Part shown: in pieces, positions 10,929-21,768 of the stretch | Numbering within the stretch: position 1 is the stretch's first letter | Layout of the letters: every line of letters starts with the position of its first letter | From: Agroathelia rolfsii | Taxonomy: Eukaryota > Basidiomycota > Agaricomycetes > Amylocorticiales > Amylocorticiaceae | Direction: 5' to 3' | DNA: 64,000 nt | Assembly (NCBI GenBank): GCA_018343915.1 | Contig: JABRWF010000002.1 | Location: forward strand, 2,480,001 to 2,544,000 | Notes under the pieces: model-generated | What the model was told of the DNA's origin: nothing | The model's database searches: none | Seen by the model: the letters and a program-made list of their open reading frames with translations, nothing else | Program-made: the position numbers and the translations under genes

Positions 10929-12688
10929 TTAGTCTTTCCATTCTTCTACGCGCGTCGTTGTTGGGCAGCCAGGTGCGGGCGGATTTGAGAATTGAGTCTC
11001 CACGAAAACTTTCTCAACACCGCTTTTACGCTTATCAAATGCAGCATAGAGCTTGTCTATGTCTTCGAGAGGGATTCGATGTGTGATGACACTACACAGT
11101 TTGATATTAGCTGAAGAAAGTAACTTGAAAAGTGGGAAGGGGGGGGGCGTTACGCACAATGTAGGATCAAATTTCCCCGGAATGATATAATCATACAGGA
11201 TCTCTTTCCAATACTTGTGCACGGGTGCCTGCCCGTTGCCAATGAGGCGGACGCCCTTCTCCATAAGTGCACCAACATTGACACCGTTGGCCAGACCGGC
11301 ATAGGCGGCGATAAGACCACAGGAACCGAGCTTTCTGACCGATATAATCATCTCGTTAATCGTCTCGGGAACATCGGTCTCCAACATCAGCTTCTTTTGA
11401 ACTTTATGCAGGAGTGTCTTAGGCTCGTGGAAAGTACCACAATCAAGCGCGACGTCGAGACCTCCGGGAACAAGCTCAGCAATACGCTTAGGGACATCCG
11501 TATGTTCCTTGAAGTTGATCGTTTCGACGCCGTGTTTCTCGGCAAACGCAAGACGCTCTGGCACAGTATCAATTCCGATGACGCGCGATGCACCCTTGAG
11601 TTTCGCCCATTGAGCTGCACACTGTCCGATGGGTCCGAGGCCCTGAAAAATTGGAATTTGTAGACGTAAGTTTGAATGTAGTAAATAGAAATCATGCATG
11701 AACATGACTTACCCAGACGCCAACGACGTCACCCTCCTTCACCCCGGTGTCCACCACGCTATGATAACTAGTGGGGAGGATGTCGGAAAGGTAGATGACT
11801 TGTTCGTCCGACACTCCCTCTGGGATAGGCAGCAAGTTAACCTCTCCAAGTGGTACGCGGACGTATTCGGCCTGTCCACCTGGAAAGCCGCCTGTAAAGT
11901 GAGAGTACTAGAAAACATGCTTAATACGGTGATGATATTAACAGTGACTAAGACTTGGGCATACACCAAAGAAGCCTGCATCTCGATGACCATACATGTA
12001 GTTCTGCAGTGTCGAGTCTAAGGGAATTCTTCAGCAGACGATCTCGAGGAAGAGACAAATAGTAAACAGTACCCACTATTCGTACGATCACAAAACGAGG
12101 ATAGCTTTTTCTGGCAGTAACTGCACTGGCCACAGGCTATTTGGAAAGAGGCCACAACGCGCTGGCCAATTTGAAGACCCTTTACATTGGGTCCAACACG
12201 ATCAACGACACCCATGAACTGAAGGTATTATTTGTCTGTCAGGTTTTTGGGATACGTATCTGGGGGGAGGGGCAGTGAGATACGTACCTCATGCCCAAGA
12301 ATGTCGCCTTTTTGCATTGTCATGATCTCGCCATGGTACAAGTGGAGGTCGGAACCGCAGATGGTAGTTCCAGTCACTTTGACGATCACATCATCTGGCT
12401 CTGTAATATCAGGTATGGGTGCATCGACGACTCTGACCTAGAGCTCATCATGAGCAAGCAGCAACACGGGCATGAGTGTGAGGAGCTATGGTTAAGACTT
12501 ACATCATCAGCGCCGAACCATGCGAGAGCCTTCATTGTCTGACTATCGCCACGATGCTTGTATTCAGGTGATATGACGGTGGGAACAGTGCCCATTTGCT
12601 AGATCTAGCTTGTCAGCCAAACGTAGATTACCACATATATATGCATTTTTGTACACACGTTCTGGACAAAATTGCTGGCAGCTTGCAT
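10929..12688 (-). CDS. Zinc-dependent alcohol dehydrogenase, FDH-like (tandem copy A)
   Basis: Seven or more introns split a protein of about 415 residues. The 30-nt first exon ([10 protein letters not shown]) is followed by intron 12599-12658. The catalytic zinc site is visible in [13 protein letters not shown] and GHEFMG; the structural zinc lobe is CGQCSYC with a further Cys seven residues on (FCDRTN). The cofactor domain has GLGPIGQ and an acidic VIGID end, implying NAD(H). The family (MDR superfamily, formaldehyde-dehydrogenase-like) oxidises alcohols or hydroxymethyl adducts; the true substrate is unknown. The C-terminus is [14 protein letters not shown]. It lies about 760 bp upstream in coordinates of a near-identical copy on the same strand, with matching intron positions. 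Confidence 0.92.
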
Positions 12689-13449
12689 TGTGTGATCAAA
12701 AGATCAAAGGGAGAAAACGGATTTGGGGTGAAGTTTGAACTCGGGGAGGTCAGTGTATGCATTCTGATATACGTTGGTTTACCAATCATTTATACGTTCC
12801 TAGAATTCCGATCGTTAGCTTAATCTTGGAGAGGTGACGTTTGCTTCACTTTGCTGATGACGCTGAGCAGATTACAGTTCGTGATGCAGTGTGATGGAGC
12901 GCCAATGGGCTGCCTAAGCACGGTGGGTTCTTGTACATGTGACTGTCTATGATACCCTCTGCTTGAAATACGGAATCTAGCACTAAGACTATTATTTTCA
13001 GTAAGTTAGTGTGCAGCAATGCCAAGTAATGTGAGCCAGTAGTACATTGTCTTAGTATAAATTACGTCAACTACAGTGTCTTGTTTGCTTTCAAACTCTT
13101 GAACAACAAGCTGATGATCCTGACATTTGACGGTGACGGATGTGCTTGACGATCGATCATGATGCCGAAGCGAAGTGGGGCTCGAAGGCCGCGTGGATTC
13201 CAAGCCTATCTCGATAGGCTGGACTGCGCTGGAGCGCCAAAGATGTAATGATGTTAAGGATGATGCATGGTGTACTTGTGCGTGTAATTCATTTTTCCCT
13301 CGCAAAATATCTAGTCCTGTGATAGCTCATAAACTGTGGTGGTATTATTTGCTATGTATGAGAAAAAGCACTTTACACAATGATGTTTCGATTATACTCA
13401 TATATCTCGTAACTAATCAATCTTCTGGCCTACACATAATTAACCCCGC
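12689..13449. other. Spacer between the two tandem dehydrogenases
   Basis: About 760 bp holding the copy A promoter and the copy B terminator region. No credible gene was found; a 99-codon minus-strand frame at 13006-13305 has no motif and no spliced extension. Confidence 0.45.
12825..12870 (-). promoter_or_regulatory. Conserved promoter blocks upstream of dehydrogenase copy A
   Basis: Two short blocks, CTTGGAGAGGTGA (12825-12837) and TGATGACGCTGAGCAG (12855-12870, + strand notation), lie 137-182 bp upstream of the copy A start codon. Almost identical blocks occur at the same relative place before copy B, while flanking promoter DNA has diverged. A TATAAAT-like element lies between block and gene (about 12790-12796, minus strand). 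Candidate transcription-factor sites; the second contains a TGACG half-site resembling bZIP targets. Confidence 0.5.
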
Positions 13450-15196
13450 CTAATCTTTCCATTCCTCTACACGTGTCGTTGTTGGGCAGCCGGGTGCAGG
13501 TGGATTCGAAAACTGTGTCTCTACGAAGACTTTGATAACGCTGTCCTTGCGTTTGTCAAATGCAACATAGAGCTTAGCCATGTCCTCAAGCGGCACTCGA
13601 TGTGTTATGACACTAGATAATGTTCAGTATCAGCTTCAGAAAACTTCTATGGAATTGGAAGGGAATAAGAGAAACGCACAATGTAGGATCGAACTTGCCG
13701 GGAATGATATAATCATATAAAATCTCCTTCCAGTACTTATGGACTGGCGATTGGCCATTGCCAATGAGGCGAATACCCTTCTCCATAAGTGCACCAACGT
13801 TGACGCCATTCGCATACCCGACGTAGTCAGAGATGAGACCACACGAGCCGCGCTTCCTGACCGACAGGAGCATTTCATTAATCGTCTCGGGTACATCGGT
13901 CTCGAGCATTGCCTTCTTTTGAACCTTGTGAAGTAACGTCTTAGGTTCGTGGAAGGTACCAGCATCGAGCGCAACGTCAAGACCACCGGGAACAAGCTCA
14001 GTGATACGTTTGGGAACGTCTGTGTGCTCCTTGAAGTTGATCGTTTCGATGCCATGTTTCTCGGCGAACGCAAGACGCTCTGGTACGCCATCAATACCGA
14101 TTACGCGTGAGGCACCCTTGAGCTTGGCCCATTGTATGACGCATTGTCCAATGGGACCGAGGCCCTAAAGAGAGATATTGTTTGAGACTTTACGAGACAA
14201 AACATTTGAACCTGAGACTAACCCAGACTCCGACAACATCGCCCTTCTGCACGCCGGTGTCGACAACGCAATGGTAACTCGTCGCTAGGATATCGGAAAG
14301 ATAGAGGGCCTGTTCGTCTGACACGCCATCCGGGATAGGCAGAAGATTAACCTCGCCAAGGGGTACGCGTACGTACTCGGCCTGACCGCCTGGGAAGCCA
14401 CCTGTAAGGTGAGAGTACTGGAAAGCCTAATAAGCACGATATATGCGCACGTAGCCACTGCAAATTGGACGTACACCAAAAATTCCCGCGTCCCGTTGGC
14501 CGTACATGTAGTTCATAAGCGTGGAGTCTATGAAGTCACATTTCAGCGGACGATTTCATGGCGATGAATTGGTGAGGGATAGCAACACTTACTGTTCGTA
14601 CGGTCACAGAACGAGGATAGTTTCTGCTTGCAATAACGGCACTGACCACATGCGGTGTGGAAAGAAGCAACGACACGCTGCCCGATTTGAAGGCTCTTCA
14701 CATTAGGACCGATACGATCGACTACGCCCATAAACTGAAAATATTGACATTTATTCATCAAATTTTGAGTCAGTTAAAGGGGGAGATACATACCTCGTGT
14801 CCGAGAATGTCACCTTTCTGCATCGTCATGATCTCGCCATGATACAGATGCAAGTCAGACCCGCAAATGGTGGTTCCGGTTACTTTAACAATCACGTCTT
14901 CGGGTTCTGTGATGTCAGGTATGGGAGCGTCGACGACTCTAACCTGGAGTTCATCAAGAACCAGTTGTGAGAGACAGCATGAGCATCAATATTAGGAGCT
15001 TTCACCGCTTACATCGTCAACGCCAAACCAAGCGAGGGCCTTCATTGTCTGTCCATCGCCGCGATGCCTGTACTCAGCTGACACGACGGTGGGTACTTCG
15101 CCCATACGCTAGATTGGATTCAAGTTTGTCAGTCAAAAGCACGTCAACATAAACCTGTATACTTACACCCTGGACAAAGTTACTTGCAGCTTGCAT
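13450..15196 (-). CDS. Zinc-dependent alcohol dehydrogenase, FDH-like (tandem copy B)
   Basis: The same architecture as copy A: first exon [10 protein letters not shown] (15196-15167, donor GTAAGT), second exon from [10 protein letters not shown], catalytic [12 protein letters not shown] and GHE, structural zinc CGQCRYC plus FCDRTN, cofactor motif GLGPIGQ, and C-terminus [14 protein letters not shown]. In the long exon common to both, by-eye identity with copy A is roughly 85 percent, with changes such as CGTFHEP to AGTFHEP and [11 protein letters not shown] to [11 protein letters not shown] that could alter substrate binding. Matching intron positions show a DNA-level tandem duplication rather than retroposition. 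A TATAAAAG element lies 114 bp upstream. Substrate unknown; NAD-dependent by motif. Confidence 0.92.
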
Positions 15197-15309
15197 GATA
15201 GATATGTTAATCGATTAGAAAAAAAAAAGTTTGATAAGAGGTGTATTTGCGAGAGGCGATTCGGGATACTAATAGCAAAAGAACGCCCATTGTATACATG
15301 CCTGCCAGC

Positions 15310-15317
15310 CTTTTATA
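15310..15317 (-). promoter_or_regulatory. TATA box of dehydrogenase copy B
   Basis: TATAAAAG on the minus strand, 114 bp upstream of the copy B ATG, inside a stretch that aligns with the equivalent TATAAAT region of copy A. Confidence 0.6.
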
Positions 15318-15347
15318 CGTCTTTAGGATTTCTGTCGTCAGCCTAGG

Positions 15348-15412
15348 CTTGGAGAGGTGAAGTTCTCTGGCTTTACTTTGAAGTCTGTTGTTCCGTTGAT
15401 GACGCTGCGCAG
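15348..15412 (-). promoter_or_regulatory. Conserved promoter blocks upstream of dehydrogenase copy B
   Basis: CTTGGAGAGGTGA (15348-15360) is identical to the copy A block, and TGATGACGCTGCGCAG (15397-15412) differs from it by one base. The gap between blocks is 36 bp here and 17 bp in copy A. Retention of both blocks after duplication suggests functional control sites. Confidence 0.5.
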
Positions 15413-16312
15413 GTTCAAATGTATGGAGTGCCCGGGTTAGAGTAAAAGGCTGTAAGATAAGTCACGGATTTACGGTGACGTCTAGTTGTGATCATGGCCA
15501 CGAATATTTATTGAGTGTGAAGATAACTAAATGTTGAAATGATGAATAGAAGCCACACCTACGCTATATACCGCCGCTTCCATTCTACAGCTGAAGTAGC
15601 GCTGAAGTTCGGCATCGATGGTGGCTGCCTCGCAGCTGCAAATTCATTACTTTAGTACATCAGTAAGATTATAAAGTTGGTCATCAATTCAATTTAACAC
15701 ATTAACATGAATGAATTCTTGAAGTCCGTCCACTGAGAAAAACAATTATGAAATCAGATCTCCATACTGATCAGAATGGAAACGGACATACCATACTCAC
15801 TAACAGGATGAACATTTTCAAAGCGAATACTGCTGATACCGCCAATCGAAGCCAAAGAAATGCACGTTCATGCCAAATCCAATGCTTATGTAAATCAATG
15901 AGTTACATTTGTGCAGTTTTGTGTATGTGAGATAGCAACAGCGACAGGACAAGAGAGTACAGTGGTATTGAAGATAGGGTATAGTCCAAGCGTCCATTAA
16001 TTAAGAAGGAATGCATGATGGTGGATGCTGTGGTTGTTGAGCAAGCAGAAATAGACTGTTCAAGGGCGATGGATGAATGTAATTATACGATAGCAGACGA
16101 GACAAGGACAAGCAAAATAGTAAGGAGACCAGAAAATCTTCTTTAGGGACATTTCCAAAGACAGCCTTGAGCGATGGTTAAGCCTGCGATAGCGAGGTGG
16201 GGGTTAATTCATCATGAACTGTACATAACACCAAATTTAAGAAAAATTTGTGTAAGCGAAGACCGAAAAATATGTGATATGTGATATGCTGCTGCTCACG
16301 TCTCTCTCCAGG
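15413..16312. other. Intergenic region, no gene seen
   Basis: About 900 bp of AT-rich DNA between the dehydrogenase promoter and the small orphan gene. A 61-codon frame at 15748-15930 lacks any motif and plausible splice partners. Confidence 0.4.
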
Positions 16313-16788
16313 TCAGTCGTTCCATGTAGTCATCATCATACGATTATCTTTCCACACCCGATCAACCACGACCCCACTCGATGGTGCTGGTGACGGCCGA
16401 GACCAGCTCGGGGGCGCACTCGCGAACAGAGGGACAATCGTGCATTCGTAGTCGCGCCACAATCGCACGCTGTGGTCACCGGGGAGATGAAAGTGGGAGC
16501 AGAAGGGAGAAGCAGACAGCATTGTCAGTATATGGCCAGAGCGACATCTAATCCGATGATAAAGGTATAGAGGAGAACAAACCTTATATTAGCGACTTTG
16601 GAACGCATCTTGACTGCATACTGGTATGCGGAGCCTGCATCGAGCACGAGTGATATGCTGTCATGGGGTGGTAGCAAGACCACTGGCGCCGAAGAAGTAC
16701 GGTAGTCGCGCAACAGCTGGACGGTCGCATACTCGTTCGAGTCGTTGATGACATCGAAAAGGACTTGGTAGGAAGTCACCGAAGGCAT
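16313..16788 (-). CDS. Small uncharacterised fungal protein
   Basis: Two exons separated by a 112-nt intron (16470-16581) give about 120 residues. The first exon reads MPSVTSYQVLFDVINDSNEY and has the feel of a small globular beta-rich protein (alternating hydrophobics: VLFDVIND, YATVQLLRDY, SISLVLDAG). The second exon has a Trp/Asp/Arg-containing stretch (VRLWRDYECTIVPLF), a Ser/Pro-rich segment and a methionine-rich tail. No signal peptide, transmembrane segment or known domain is visible, and no function is assigned. Both exons are in phase across a GTTTGT donor and CACAG acceptor, which supports a real gene. It lies head-to-head with the F-box-like gene, 725 bp away. Confidence 0.68.
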
Positions 16789-17513
16789 GCGTATGCGTCA
16801 AGACAATAGCGGTTGGGCGTCAAGGTGTGCGCGGTATGGGAGAGCACGGTATGTTTGCCGGCGGAAGAGCGTCGACAGCAAAGACAATAAGGAAGAAGAT
16901 CAACAACGTGCTCACGCGTCTCTCAGTTGTTGGCCAGACCAGGGCTTGGATGGGCGCGTCGCAGACGTGGCTGGGGGAGAGAAACCTTCCCTGGTAGGAC
17001 GCTAGAAGGTGTATTATAGTTTGTGTGTGTGTGTCGACGGCGACGGAGAAGGGCGGGCGATGCGGGGGGGGGGGGGCGATAATAGACAAGATGTGCTGCT
17101 GCAGCAGAGAACAAGCACGGGAAGGAATGGAAGCCGGAGCTCGCTACCGTCTTGTTCTTTCTTTTTGTTCTCGAGCAATGTGCGAATGATGCACTGAAAG
17201 GGGCAGATTGCCCACTGTCAGTTCTTTGCTAGTTATAAAGCAGGAACAACGACCGCAGTCGTATAGCAGAGAAACAGCAAAACGTGCAGATGGACGTAAG
17301 ATTAGCCATGGGCCATCCCTCCCGGGCCTGCTAGTGCCAGTGGGCCTGATGACGCTTGAATGGCATAGTACCGGCACCCAGTCTATTGGCATAGCACTGG
17401 CACCCAGGCCGACCACGCCCAACAGGCCTGGTAGGGCACAGGTGGCGGGCACAACAGCCTGGCGTCAATGAAGTAGACGGCGATAGAGTCTCCATCAGCC
17501 ACGCCTGCTCTTC
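16789..17513. other. Divergent intergenic region with simple repeats
   Basis: Between the small orphan and the F-box-like gene. It holds a (GT)n tract at about 17022-17034, a run of 13 G at 17064-17076, and a GC-rich segment 17290-17470 with imperfect direct and inverted repeats. Promoters of both flanking genes must lie here, but no motif is assigned. Confidence 0.45.
17361..17407. repeat. Imperfect 21-bp direct repeat, 26-bp period
   Basis: Two units at 17361-17381 and 17387-17407 share 19 of 21 bases (both begin TGGCATAG and end GGCACCCAG). The nearby TGCCAGTGGGCC at about 17335 is a partial inverted relative. Could be a regulatory repeat or a fragment of a small transposon. Confidence 0.55.
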
Positions 17514-18926
17514 ATGGCCGACTCTGATCATCTTCCACAGCAACGATTACATGTACCACCATCGCAGGCGGGGACACACTATAAGCAACACACGACCTCC
17601 TTCCTCGACCTGCCCATCGAGCTTCGTCTCGAGATCTACAGCCTTTATTTGGCATTGCACATACAAGTCATTGATAACAGCCAGCCTTCAAGCGAGTATG
17701 TCTTGAGTCTATCCCGTACATGCAAACAGATTCGCCAGGAGGCATTGCCCATCTTAGGCACATATATCTCGCTTAGAACAGTACACAACTGGAATAAATT
17801 CATCGGGTTGTCTGACACACCTCCCGTCTCTTGGGTCGACGTCGCCAACGATGGTCGAGTAATAGAACTTACCTCTGAACTCGTGAGCTTGCCCCGCCGT
17901 CATGTCTCACTGGCAGCTATGGCTTATACACCACTGGTTCGCCAAAAAAAAAATCAACAATGAAAGAAACAGCCCATGTCGATGGTTTACTTGGCCTTAA
18001 CCAGACTGGCACCCTCCATCAAGCATCTACGTGCCTTCGATGATCACCATGTCCAATTTTCTGTTGGTGAGCACTGGACGCATAGATCCATTTTATAATC
18101 GTCAATGACGTATGCTCCTTTGCATACAGCAGGAGTAGAGAGAGATTACGGTCAAGTGCTCTGGTTCTCCTTTGAAGAGGCCATGTTCCCCCAGATCAGC
18201 CCAGACCACTTAGAAACATACGAGCTGTACGTGGGCACCTCTACCAAAGTGCGTGTCTTCGATAAGATCTCGCCAGTACACGTCCGGCGTCTTCGTCTCT
18301 CAGGCTACTCCTGGTTCCAAAGCAGACCGGCCTTTCCCCATTTGCGACATCTCACCATGCACTCCGTCACGGGACACTACTTTGACCAGTCCACGTTGAG
18401 CACCGTCTTTCCACAGGCCCAATTAGAGTCCTTCACCTATGCCCGTGGGACGAATAGCATGGGCTTTGAGCTGCGCGATATGCACCTCCTTTCACTTACA
18501 CGACACATGTCTTGCTCTACGATGCCGCTCCGCTCGCTTGTCTTACTGGGCGTGAACAAGCTCACGACGACAACCCTAGCGACGTGTTTACGCGCTCTGC
18601 CTGCCCTCGAGTACCTTGCGCTCTCGTTCATCTGGACCGTCGAGATGCAAGAGAACTTCATCCTTTCCCTCCCGCGAACCGCACTACACACGTTCAAGTT
18701 TAAGCTAACGCAGGGCAAGTGGTCACCACCGTTCTTTGAGGAGCGCGGGCGTATTGATGCCGCGATTGAGACCGAGGTGTTGCAGCGTTCACCGCCGTTG
18801 CGACTCGTCGGGCTCACGCTGCCGTCATTGCCGATGCATTATCGCGAGCGTTGGTTGCAGATCGCGGAAAGCCGGGGGGTTGTGCTCAACTGGGTCTGGG
18901 ATGCGGAGGAGTATTCGACGACGTGA
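17514..18926 (+). CDS. F-box-like / leucine-rich protein, possibly broken
   Basis: The N-terminus contains FLDLPIELRLEIYSLYL, the helix typical of fungal F-box or F-box-like domains, followed by CKQIRQEALPILG. The C-terminal exon has repeated LxxLxL-type segments (RRLRLSGYSW, FPHLRHLTMHS, LRSLVLLGVNKLT, LPALEYLALSF) suggesting leucine-rich repeats. Such proteins act as SCF ubiquitin-ligase substrate adaptors; partners are unknown. A phase-1 intron from GTGAGC near 18067 to CATACAG near 18130 joins the middle and last parts. The open frame meets TGA at 17961-17963 just after a run of ten A; the same frame reopens as KQPMSMVYLALTRLAPS. A phase-0 intron (donor GTGAGC at 17883, acceptor AAACAG at 17971-17972) would remove the stop; otherwise the gene is a pseudogene. 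Confidence 0.72.
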
Positions 18927-19194
18927 TTAACAGACAAATCAGGAGCTAATGATCTTTTTGTTCAGATATCTGAGAACAATACTATATAGTGCTTCGATAA
19001 ATGAAAAATTTCATTGTGTTAGGACAATGATAAACATCATTCGTAATCAGCTATTTAATCGTGATCGAGGAACTGTGAGATAGGTGCAAACCGAGTCAAA
19101 CAAAAGTCCATGGTGGGGAGAGGGGGGGGGGGCAGGTAAAAAAGGAAACAAAAAGAAAGCATAGAATAGCGGAGGATTATGAAAAGAAAGTCTT

Positions 19195-20672
19195 TTAGTA
19201 ATTGTCCATGCGTCCTGAGCCATCTGGTAGCCGGGGCGTCTTGCGTCGAAATGAGCCTTCAGCTATAAAAAGAATTCGCGTCAATAGAAAGTCCAACAAG
19301 AAAACAATGCGTGGCAGCACAGAACAAGAGATGGTTACGGACCCGCTCAGGTCGAGTCCGTCAGCCGCATCTCAATGCTTCATTATTGATATTATGGCTT
19401 CATCCAAACAACATTCGTTCATTCTTCACCCCCCCCCCGCGCGACAACAGCACACAATTCTCGATCTCCGGGCATCATTATCATCAGGACTTACCCGGAT
19501 GCGACTGGCTAGTTGGGGGCTGTTCGATCTGTGCACCCATGGAATGTGAGTTAGCATAACCACCCGCATTGTAGTAGTTCTTTTGCACCGGCGTTGGTAC
19601 ATCCTGGTGCATGTACGCACCCCGCGGAGCGCTAGGCTGACTATATATACTCGTGGCCGAGCTAGTCTGGCGTGTGGGCGCGGCCGTGCGCGTCGTGGCC
19701 TGCCTGGTCGGCGGCGAAGTCGCACGCTGGGGATAGCTGTTATCCGTGTAAGGCTCCTGTTTACTGTTCAAGAGGGCAGCGCCAGCATCACTGGCCTGAC
19801 GTGTGTGACCGTAGTCGTACCCAGGTTCTTCTGCATCGTCTCGCGCATCCCAAGGGTCAGCACGTGGGTTCAGGGGAATTGAGTTGTCGTATTTCTCATG
19901 ATCGCGACGCTGGGCCTTGCCATAAGAGTTGACAACAAAATAAAGGTACGTCTGTAGATCATAAGATGGGATCAGATCAAGTCGTTACAATCAGCTATCA
20001 ATTATTGAGAGCTTATACCTGGACGATGGCAAGGACAACCCATAAGCCAGCCATAACGCCAACATCGACCCAAGGGAAGATGTTGCACATAATGTTGCCC
20101 TCATCTTCCGAGGTCGAGTTCGAAGGATCAAAAAAGGTATTGAGACATGTACTCTTGGCAGTCGAGTGCCGCGAGGCAGAGATGGCAATCCAAACCGCTG
20201 CAACTGAGAATGCAGCCAAAGTGATCATGCTGTGAAGAGTGACATATCTACGATACATAACAGGCTTTTCCTGCGCGGGATAAGAAAAATGAGATGAGAT
20301 GAATAAAAAAAAATAAAAACGCTGAAACCAAGACTGCGGATGACGTTTCTATGCAAAGACACTTACCTGAGCAACACTCATGAATCCCATCACTTGGAGG
20401 CCAGCTCCAACATAACAAATAACCGCAAGGATCCAAGCTGCCCCGCTGAAGACGGCTGCGCCCACAACTGTAACATCGTACATACAAGGAAAATATCAGG
20501 ATTATTGTATGACATCATGTGACAGCAATAGGAACGGAAACGCACTGGATGGCGTAGCGATAGAAACTGTGCCAACGATAATACCGAGGGCGAATTGTTC
20601 TATCAGTGCAGCATAGATTCCTGCATTGACAAGCGGAATGGCACAGCAACAATATTCTCGTGGTTTGCCCAT
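19195..20672 (-). CDS. Four-pass membrane protein with disordered C-terminal tail (unknown function)
   Basis: Starts MGKPREYCCCAIPLVNAGIY, a cysteine-rich entry into the first hydrophobic segment. Further membrane segments are AAVFSGAAWILAVICYVGAG, MITLAAFSVAAVWIAIS and VDVGVMAGLWVVLAIVQ. The loop between the last two has STCLNTFFDPSNSTSEDE with possible N-glycosylation sites, and the cytoplasmic tail is rich in Ser, Thr, Pro, Gln and Tyr. This resembles the MARVEL/tetraspan organisation seen in many basidiomycete proteins of unknown role. Introns after ATPS, after MSVAQ, after LAIVQ, and a longer one at 19263-19494 (232 nt); the last exon ends GRMDNY at 19195. It is divergent from the NPC2-like gene. 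Confidence 0.78.
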
Positions 20673-20935
20673 GACGGATGATTCAGATGATTGTGGTAGT
20701 GAGACAACCTAAGGGTGACCAGATCCAACAAGAAACGATGCTAATCGTACGTATAATCGGTACGATAATTATTTCAGGCTCAATAACTTGTGTGCGTATA
20801 GCGTTTTCCTTCGTACGGCGTCGTCACCGTCGTCGTCGTCAATGAGAAAGGACTGCGAGCATTGCCCCACCGTGACCGGCTGCTGCTTTCCTTGGCCTTG
20901 AGGCGGTGTTAGGTCGCGGTGGCGCAGCGGATGAT

Positions 20936-20946
20936 TATATAATAAA
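20936..20946 (+). promoter_or_regulatory. TATA-like element of the NPC2-like gene
   Basis: TATATAATAAA lies 83 bp upstream of the ATG at 21019, in the 346 bp divergent gap between the four-pass membrane protein and the NPC2-like gene. Confidence 0.5.
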
Positions 20947-21018
20947 TGACGCCACCATGTGGTAACTCGTCTTGTCCGCCTCCGCCACAGTGCTGACCCG
21001 ACTATCTGAACTACACCA

Positions 21019-21768
21019 ATGGCCCGCACCTTGCTCTTTGCACTTCTCTCCTGCGCACTCGCGGGTGTAGCTTTGGCTAAGCCCATTGAACAACAGGAGG
21101 TTCTGAGCACACCAGTCCACACGACCGAAAGCTGGGACTACATTCTCTGTGGTAGGCTCATGCTCTCATTACAATAGCCCCAAGTACTGACTTCCCCTCA
21201 GGAGATGAGGATGATATTATTAAGATTAATTCCATTAAGGTCTCTCCGGATCCCCCCAAGCCTGGCCAAGACTTAACTGTTACAGTGAATGCAGAGGCTT
21301 TGGAGAGAGTGGAAGTAAGATACACATTACCTTTCCCTTATTTATGTGCTAGTCTAATACATCATTCCACTTAGGACGGCGCGTATGCGCATGTGACTGT
21401 CAAGCTTGGCCTGATCAAACTTCTGTCCAAAAAGTTTGACCTTTGTGATGAAGCGTGAGTATTCCTCCGGCTGCACTCTGTCCCTGGTAAGATCCTAACA
21501 GACTTCATGAACAGTGAAAAAGCCAACGCTGAGGTGCAATGCCCCATTGAGAAAGGCGTTTACGAAGTAACACAGACAGTGGCGTTGCCTAAGGAGATTC
21601 CACAGGGTATGCGAATATAGCCATTTGATATGTTGTGGTTCTGACGGGTTTCATTACGTCACAGCCAAATTCTCAGTCAATGTTGATGCATACAGCAAAG
21701 ATGAAGATCCCTTGACTTGCCTCAACCTCAACGTTGATTTCAGGAAGAAATGGCCTGGGTTTTTCTAG
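21019..21768 (+). CDS. NPC2: Secreted ML-domain lipid-transfer protein (NPC2 / PG-PI transfer)
   Basis: Five exons (21019-21151, 21202-21314, 21375-21454, 21515-21606, 21665-21768) total 522 nt, giving 173 residues, the normal size for fungal phosphatidylglycerol/phosphatidylinositol transfer proteins. Residues 1-20 form a clear signal peptide (MARTLLFALLSCALAGVALA). The ML domain follows with DYILCGD, INSIKVSPDPPKPGQDLTV, the paired cysteines of CDEA and VQCPIEKG, and DPLTCLN before the final strand. NPC2 proteins bind sterols or phospholipids in a hydrophobic pocket and act in the vacuole/lysosome lumen with NPC1. All splice junctions are canonical and in phase. Confidence 0.95.
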
